The notes under the pieces are model-generated. The model did not search any database. It worked only from the letters and a program-made list of their open reading frames with translations, and had not been told where the DNA came from. Below, in pieces: positions 5,928-8,012 of a stretch of 8,012 nucleotides of DNA. Every line of letters starts with the position of its first letter. Position 1 is the first letter of the stretch. Source of the stretch: Synechococcaceae cyanobacterium (lineage in GTDB: Bacteria; Cyanobacteriota; Cyanobacteriia; PCC-6307; Cyanobiaceae); the NCBI GenBank assembly GCA_947460085.1, contig CANHGA010000088.1, forward strand, positions 1-8,012, given 5' to 3'. The position numbers and the translations under genes are program-made.

Positions 5928-6836
5928 TTAGCCGGTTTGCCGCTGCGCAGTCTGGTTTTGGGACCGTCCAATCCATTCCAACAGGATCGGGTTGACCCGT
6001 TCCGGGCCCTCGTCCTGGGGGCAATGGCCGAGCCCGTCCAGCACTTGAAGCTCCTGAATGCAGGGGAAGGTGTCGGCCCAGCGCCGGGCTTCTTGGGGAT
6101 CTTCCCAGGGGTCGTCTGCCCCCCACAGCAGCCGCACGGGTATGGCCAGGTCGACCAGCAACTCGGGGGCCAGGTAGTCGCTGAACAGGTTCACAAAGCC
6201 GCGGAAGCTCTCGGTGGCACCAGGGTCGGTGCTGGGTCGGTGCAAGAGGGCAATGAGCTCCTCGTCCAGGTGGGCGCCGCTGGGGTAGGCCTTCTGTAGG
6301 ACCCGGCGGATGAACCCCGGTTGGGCGAGCAGCCGAAACAGGGGTGCGATCACCCAGCGTTGGCGCACCAGTTGTTTCAAGAGGGGGCGGCTGAGGCGCT
6401 CGAGGCCAGGCAACTGGGCAACCCGTTTGTCATCGAGGGTGCGCTGGGCACAGTCGATCAGAATCACTTGCTGCGGCGGGAGGCCCTCTTGCACCAGCAA
6501 GCGGGCTGCCGTGAGGGCCACCATGCCGCCAATCGAATTGCCGATCAGATGCAGTTCGGGGGGTATGGCCGGCTGCAGCGGGGGGCGCTCGCTGCTGGTG
6601 GCTTCGCGGAGGCCAAACAGGCTGATGGCCGCATCGGCCACCTGCCGGGCCCAAAGATCAAAGCAGTAGCGCACGGATCCCGGTTGGATCGGCTCGTCCG
6701 CCAACCGGGAGCGGGGCTTGTCGCTGGCCCCAAAACCCAGCAAATCGATGGCAATGACATCGGCCTGGGCTGCCAGGGCTGGCATGGTGTGCCGCCAATG
6801 GCCCACCGAGGCGCCAAAGCCATGGATCAGCAGCAC
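5928..6836 (-). CDS. Alpha/beta hydrolase fold protein
   Basis: An alpha/beta hydrolase, 302 aa from the GTG at 6836. The motifs fit a working serine hydrolase: oxyanion region HGFGASVGHWRH (5-16), IDLLGFGASDKP (30-41), nucleophile elbow GNSIGG with Ser101, acid LLWGADDPW with Asp242, and GLGHCPQDEGP with His271. The LLxHGFGAS / FDLW / GNSIGG pattern resembles cyanobacterial and plant relatives of the pheophytinase-like group, but the substrate cannot be told. The true N-terminus is probably longer: in-frame codons upstream give LPWIWQGHRINVQRGGDPAN, the lead-in usual for this family, yet no ATG, GTG or TTG occurs there. A CTG at 6932, overlapping the RRM gene's TGA as CTGA, is a candidate start. 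The gene is convergent with crtB, 17 bp away, and lies downstream of the RRM gene on the same strand. Confidence 0.9.
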   Translation of the reverse strand: MLLIHGFGASVGHWRHTMPALAAQADVIAIDLLGFGASDKPRSRLADEPIQPGSVRYCFDLWARQVADAAISLFGLREATSSERPPLQPAIPPELHLIGNSIGGMVALTAARLLVQEGLPPQQVILIDCAQRTLDDKRVAQLPGLERLSRPLLKQLVRQRWVIAPLFRLLAQPGFIRRVLQKAYPSGAHLDEELIALLHRPSTDPGATESFRGFVNLFSDYLAPELLVDLAIPVRLLWGADDPWEDPQEARRWADTFPCIQELQVLDGLGHCPQDEGPERVNPILLEWIGRSQNQTAQRQTG

Positions 6837-6928
6837 CTTGATGGGATTGGCAGGATCACCGCCACGCTGAACATTGATCCTGTGACCCTGCCAAATCCAG
6901 GGCAGCAGAGTTGGGGCTACAGGCTGGT

Positions 6929-7363
6929 TCAGACCGCTGCTTTTTGGTTGTCGAGCAGGCCCTTGAGCTTGGCCAGTTCGCCAGCCCAGCGGGGATCGGG
7001 GGCCCCAGTGTCGACGCTGTCGGCATGGACCACTTTGTTGACCGCTTTGCGGGCTGCCGTGGGGGTGGCCCCATGGCTGCCAGGGCCACCCCTGCCGGCG
7101 CTGCCGCCGTTGGCGTCGCGACGCTCCGAAACCTCAATGCGCAGGTTGTTGCCGCCGAATTCCTTGCCGTTGAGCTGTTCGATCACCGCATCGGCCATGG
7201 CTTGGCTGTCCACGTTGGCGAAGCCGAAGCCGCGGCAAGCTCCCGTATCCCGGTCGTTGACGGCCTTGAAGCGAACCCCTTCGCCCACGCCAGTGAACAG
7301 AGCCTCGAGCTCTTTGGCTTCAAAGGTCTGCGGCAGGTTGCCGACGTAGAGGCGGATGCTCAT
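6929..7363 (-). CDS. RRM-domain RNA-binding protein (cyanobacterial Rbp type)
   Basis: A 144-aa protein with one N-terminal RNA recognition motif (residues 3-80) and a Gly-rich linker. RNP2 is RLYVGNL (4-10) and RNP1 is RGFGFANV (44-51); aromatic Tyr6 and Phe46/Phe48 are the expected RNA-stacking residues. After GSAGRGGPGSHG comes a tail ending PDPRWAGELAKLKGLLDNQK (123-142), which resembles tails of picocyanobacterial Rbp proteins. Cyanobacterial Rbp proteins are small RRM proteins, several cold-induced, and some help localise or stabilise mRNAs near thylakoids; which role applies here is unknown. The ATG at 7363 is preceded by 17 consecutive pyrimidines in the mRNA sense and no Shine-Dalgarno. 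The alpha/beta hydrolase frame follows at once and may overlap its stop. Confidence 0.95.
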   Translation of the reverse strand: MSIRLYVGNLPQTFEAKELEALFTGVGEGVRFKAVNDRDTGACRGFGFANVDSQAMADAVIEQLNGKEFGGNNLRIEVSERRDANGGSAGRGGPGSHGATPTAARKAVNKVVHADSVDTGAPDPRWAGELAKLKGLLDNQKAAV

Positions 7364-7442
7364 GGAAAGAAGGGGGGAAATACTGTCTGTCTTGAAGGTG
7401 AGGGGAAGCCTCTGGCGTCAAGCCATTGCATCAGTGAGTTAA

Positions 7443-8012
7443 TCACGGCGCCTTCTCTGGGAATTTCCCGCTACTCCAGCGTTTGGCGCAGGCCCACACC
7501 TGGGCCATCCCTTCAGGGGAGGCGTCCGGGGCTGCGGGGAGGCGTCCGAAGGCCCGCTCCAGGGTGAGGTGGAGGAGCAGTTCGCCGAGCTGGCGGCTTG
7601 GCTTCAAGCCGAGGTGGTCCTGCAGGCCCTTGCCGTCGACGGGGGGGCGGGGGTGAAAGAGGGGATCGGCTGGATCGCGCCACCGAACCAGGGCGGCCTG
7701 GGCCGAGGCTTCAGGCCAGAACAGGACCAGGGCCGGGAGGTCGGCCTCCAGCTCCTGGTGCAAGCGCAGCTGATCGGTTTCGTTGAGCTGCCCGCTGGGG
7801 CCCACGGCCTGCCAATGGCGCAGGGCGTGGCAGCGCTGTTGCAGGCGCCGACTGCTCCGGAGCCCATTCAGGGCTTGCCTGCCAAAGAGGGCCGCCAGGC
7901 GGGCCAGGGGCAGGGCCCAGCCCAGCTCTTCGCTGCCCAGGCACCGGGCCCGGGCGTTTGGCTCCGATAGCTCCTGCTGGTTGACCTGGGCCAAGGGATC
8001 GGCGCCCCAGGG
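7443..8012 (-). CDS. Probable CCA tRNA nucleotidyltransferase / poly(A) polymerase family, C-terminal part
   Basis: The reading frame is open to the right edge, so only the C-terminal 189 residues are seen; the catalytic nucleotidyltransferase head would lie outside. What remains resembles the helical body and tail of the bacterial class II CCA-adding/poly(A) polymerase family: LARLAALFGRQALNGLRSSR, then SRRLQQRCHALRHWQ, and the tail pattern DGKGLQDHLGLKPSRQLGEL with LLHLTLERAFGRLP, which matches the family's 'DLM..LGLPPGPxIGxLL' close. No catalytic residue is in view, so the call rests on the tail and on recalled picocyanobacterial gene order. An in-frame TTG at 7994 is not a likely start because coding continues upstream. 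The last 30 or so residues contain a duplicated 13-bp unit. A 79-bp gap separates it from the RRM gene downstream. Confidence 0.65.
   Translation of the reverse strand, partial: PWGADPLAQVNQQELSEPNARARCLGSEELGWALPLARLAALFGRQALNGLRSSRRLQQRCHALRHWQAVGPSGQLNETDQLRLHQELEADLPALVLFWPEASAQAALVRWRDPADPLFHPRPPVDGKGLQDHLGLKPSRQLGELLLHLTLERAFGRLPAAPDASPEGMAQVWACAKRWSSGKFPEKAP

Noticed and set aside
5906..5929. Repeated GCTGATT between crtB and the alpha/beta hydrolase
   Set aside because: Seven bases repeated once over 24 bp, with no dyad or T-run, is within chance expectation and not a terminator.
6321..7349. 342-codon plus-strand open frame antisense to the alpha/beta hydrolase and RRM genes
   Set aside because: It crosses two well-supported genes on the other strand and shows no family motif; it is a GC-driven shadow.
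7416..7421. TTGACG as a -35 box for the RRM gene
   Set aside because: No acceptable -10 hexamer follows at 16-18 bp on the minus strand, so it is not reported as a promoter.

Overview
The window looks like a gene-dense stretch of an alpha-cyanobacterial (picocyanobacterial) chromosome, most likely a GC-rich Cyanobium/Synechococcus type. The evidence is the set of cyanobacterial proteins (NdhF, NdhM, an RbcR-like regulator, plant-type phytoene desaturase CrtP, CrtB, a DUF3172 protein), the high GC content and third-position GC, and the very tight packing. From memory, the same order (ndhF, NnrU-family gene, rbcR, DUF3172 gene, ndhM, crtP, crtB) occurs in Prochlorococcus and marine Synechococcus. 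This is therefore a conserved core neighbourhood, not an island. I see no mobile elements, CRISPR arrays or RNA genes.

Layout, left to right. Positions 1-509 (minus) hold the N-terminal 169 codons of ndhF, cut by the window edge. Positions 555-1343 (minus) hold an NnrU-family membrane protein, probably 15-cis-zeta-carotene isomerase (Z-ISO). Divergent from it, 1415-2398 (plus), is rbcR. Convergent with rbcR is a minus-strand pair, ndhM (3102-3464) followed by a DUF3172 membrane protein gene (2395-3105). The pair overlaps by 4 bp (GTGA), and the DUF3172 and rbcR stop codons share one CTAG. Divergent from ndhM is the crtP-crtB pair (3548-4960 and 4957-5910, plus), overlapping by 4 bp (TTGA). 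Convergent with crtB is a minus-strand series: an alpha/beta hydrolase (5928 to at least 6836), an RRM RNA-binding protein (6929-7363), and the C-terminal part of a probable CCA tRNA nucleotidyltransferase (7443-8012) that runs off the right edge.

Functionally there are two themes. The first is carotenoid synthesis: CrtB makes 15-cis-phytoene, CrtP desaturates it to tri-cis-zeta-carotene, and the NnrU/Z-ISO candidate would isomerise that product. The second is NDH-1 and carbon metabolism: NdhF and NdhM are NDH-1 subunits, and RbcR is the LysR-type regulator associated with RuBisCO and inorganic carbon genes. Intergenic DNA is minimal; the longest gaps are about 70-85 bp. The most useful observations are the Z-ISO candidate beside the early carotenoid genes, a Cys where CrtP-type desaturases usually have the FAD-contacting Asp, an alpha/beta hydrolase whose conserved N-terminus lies upstream of any standard start codon, and a set of start/stop overlaps.
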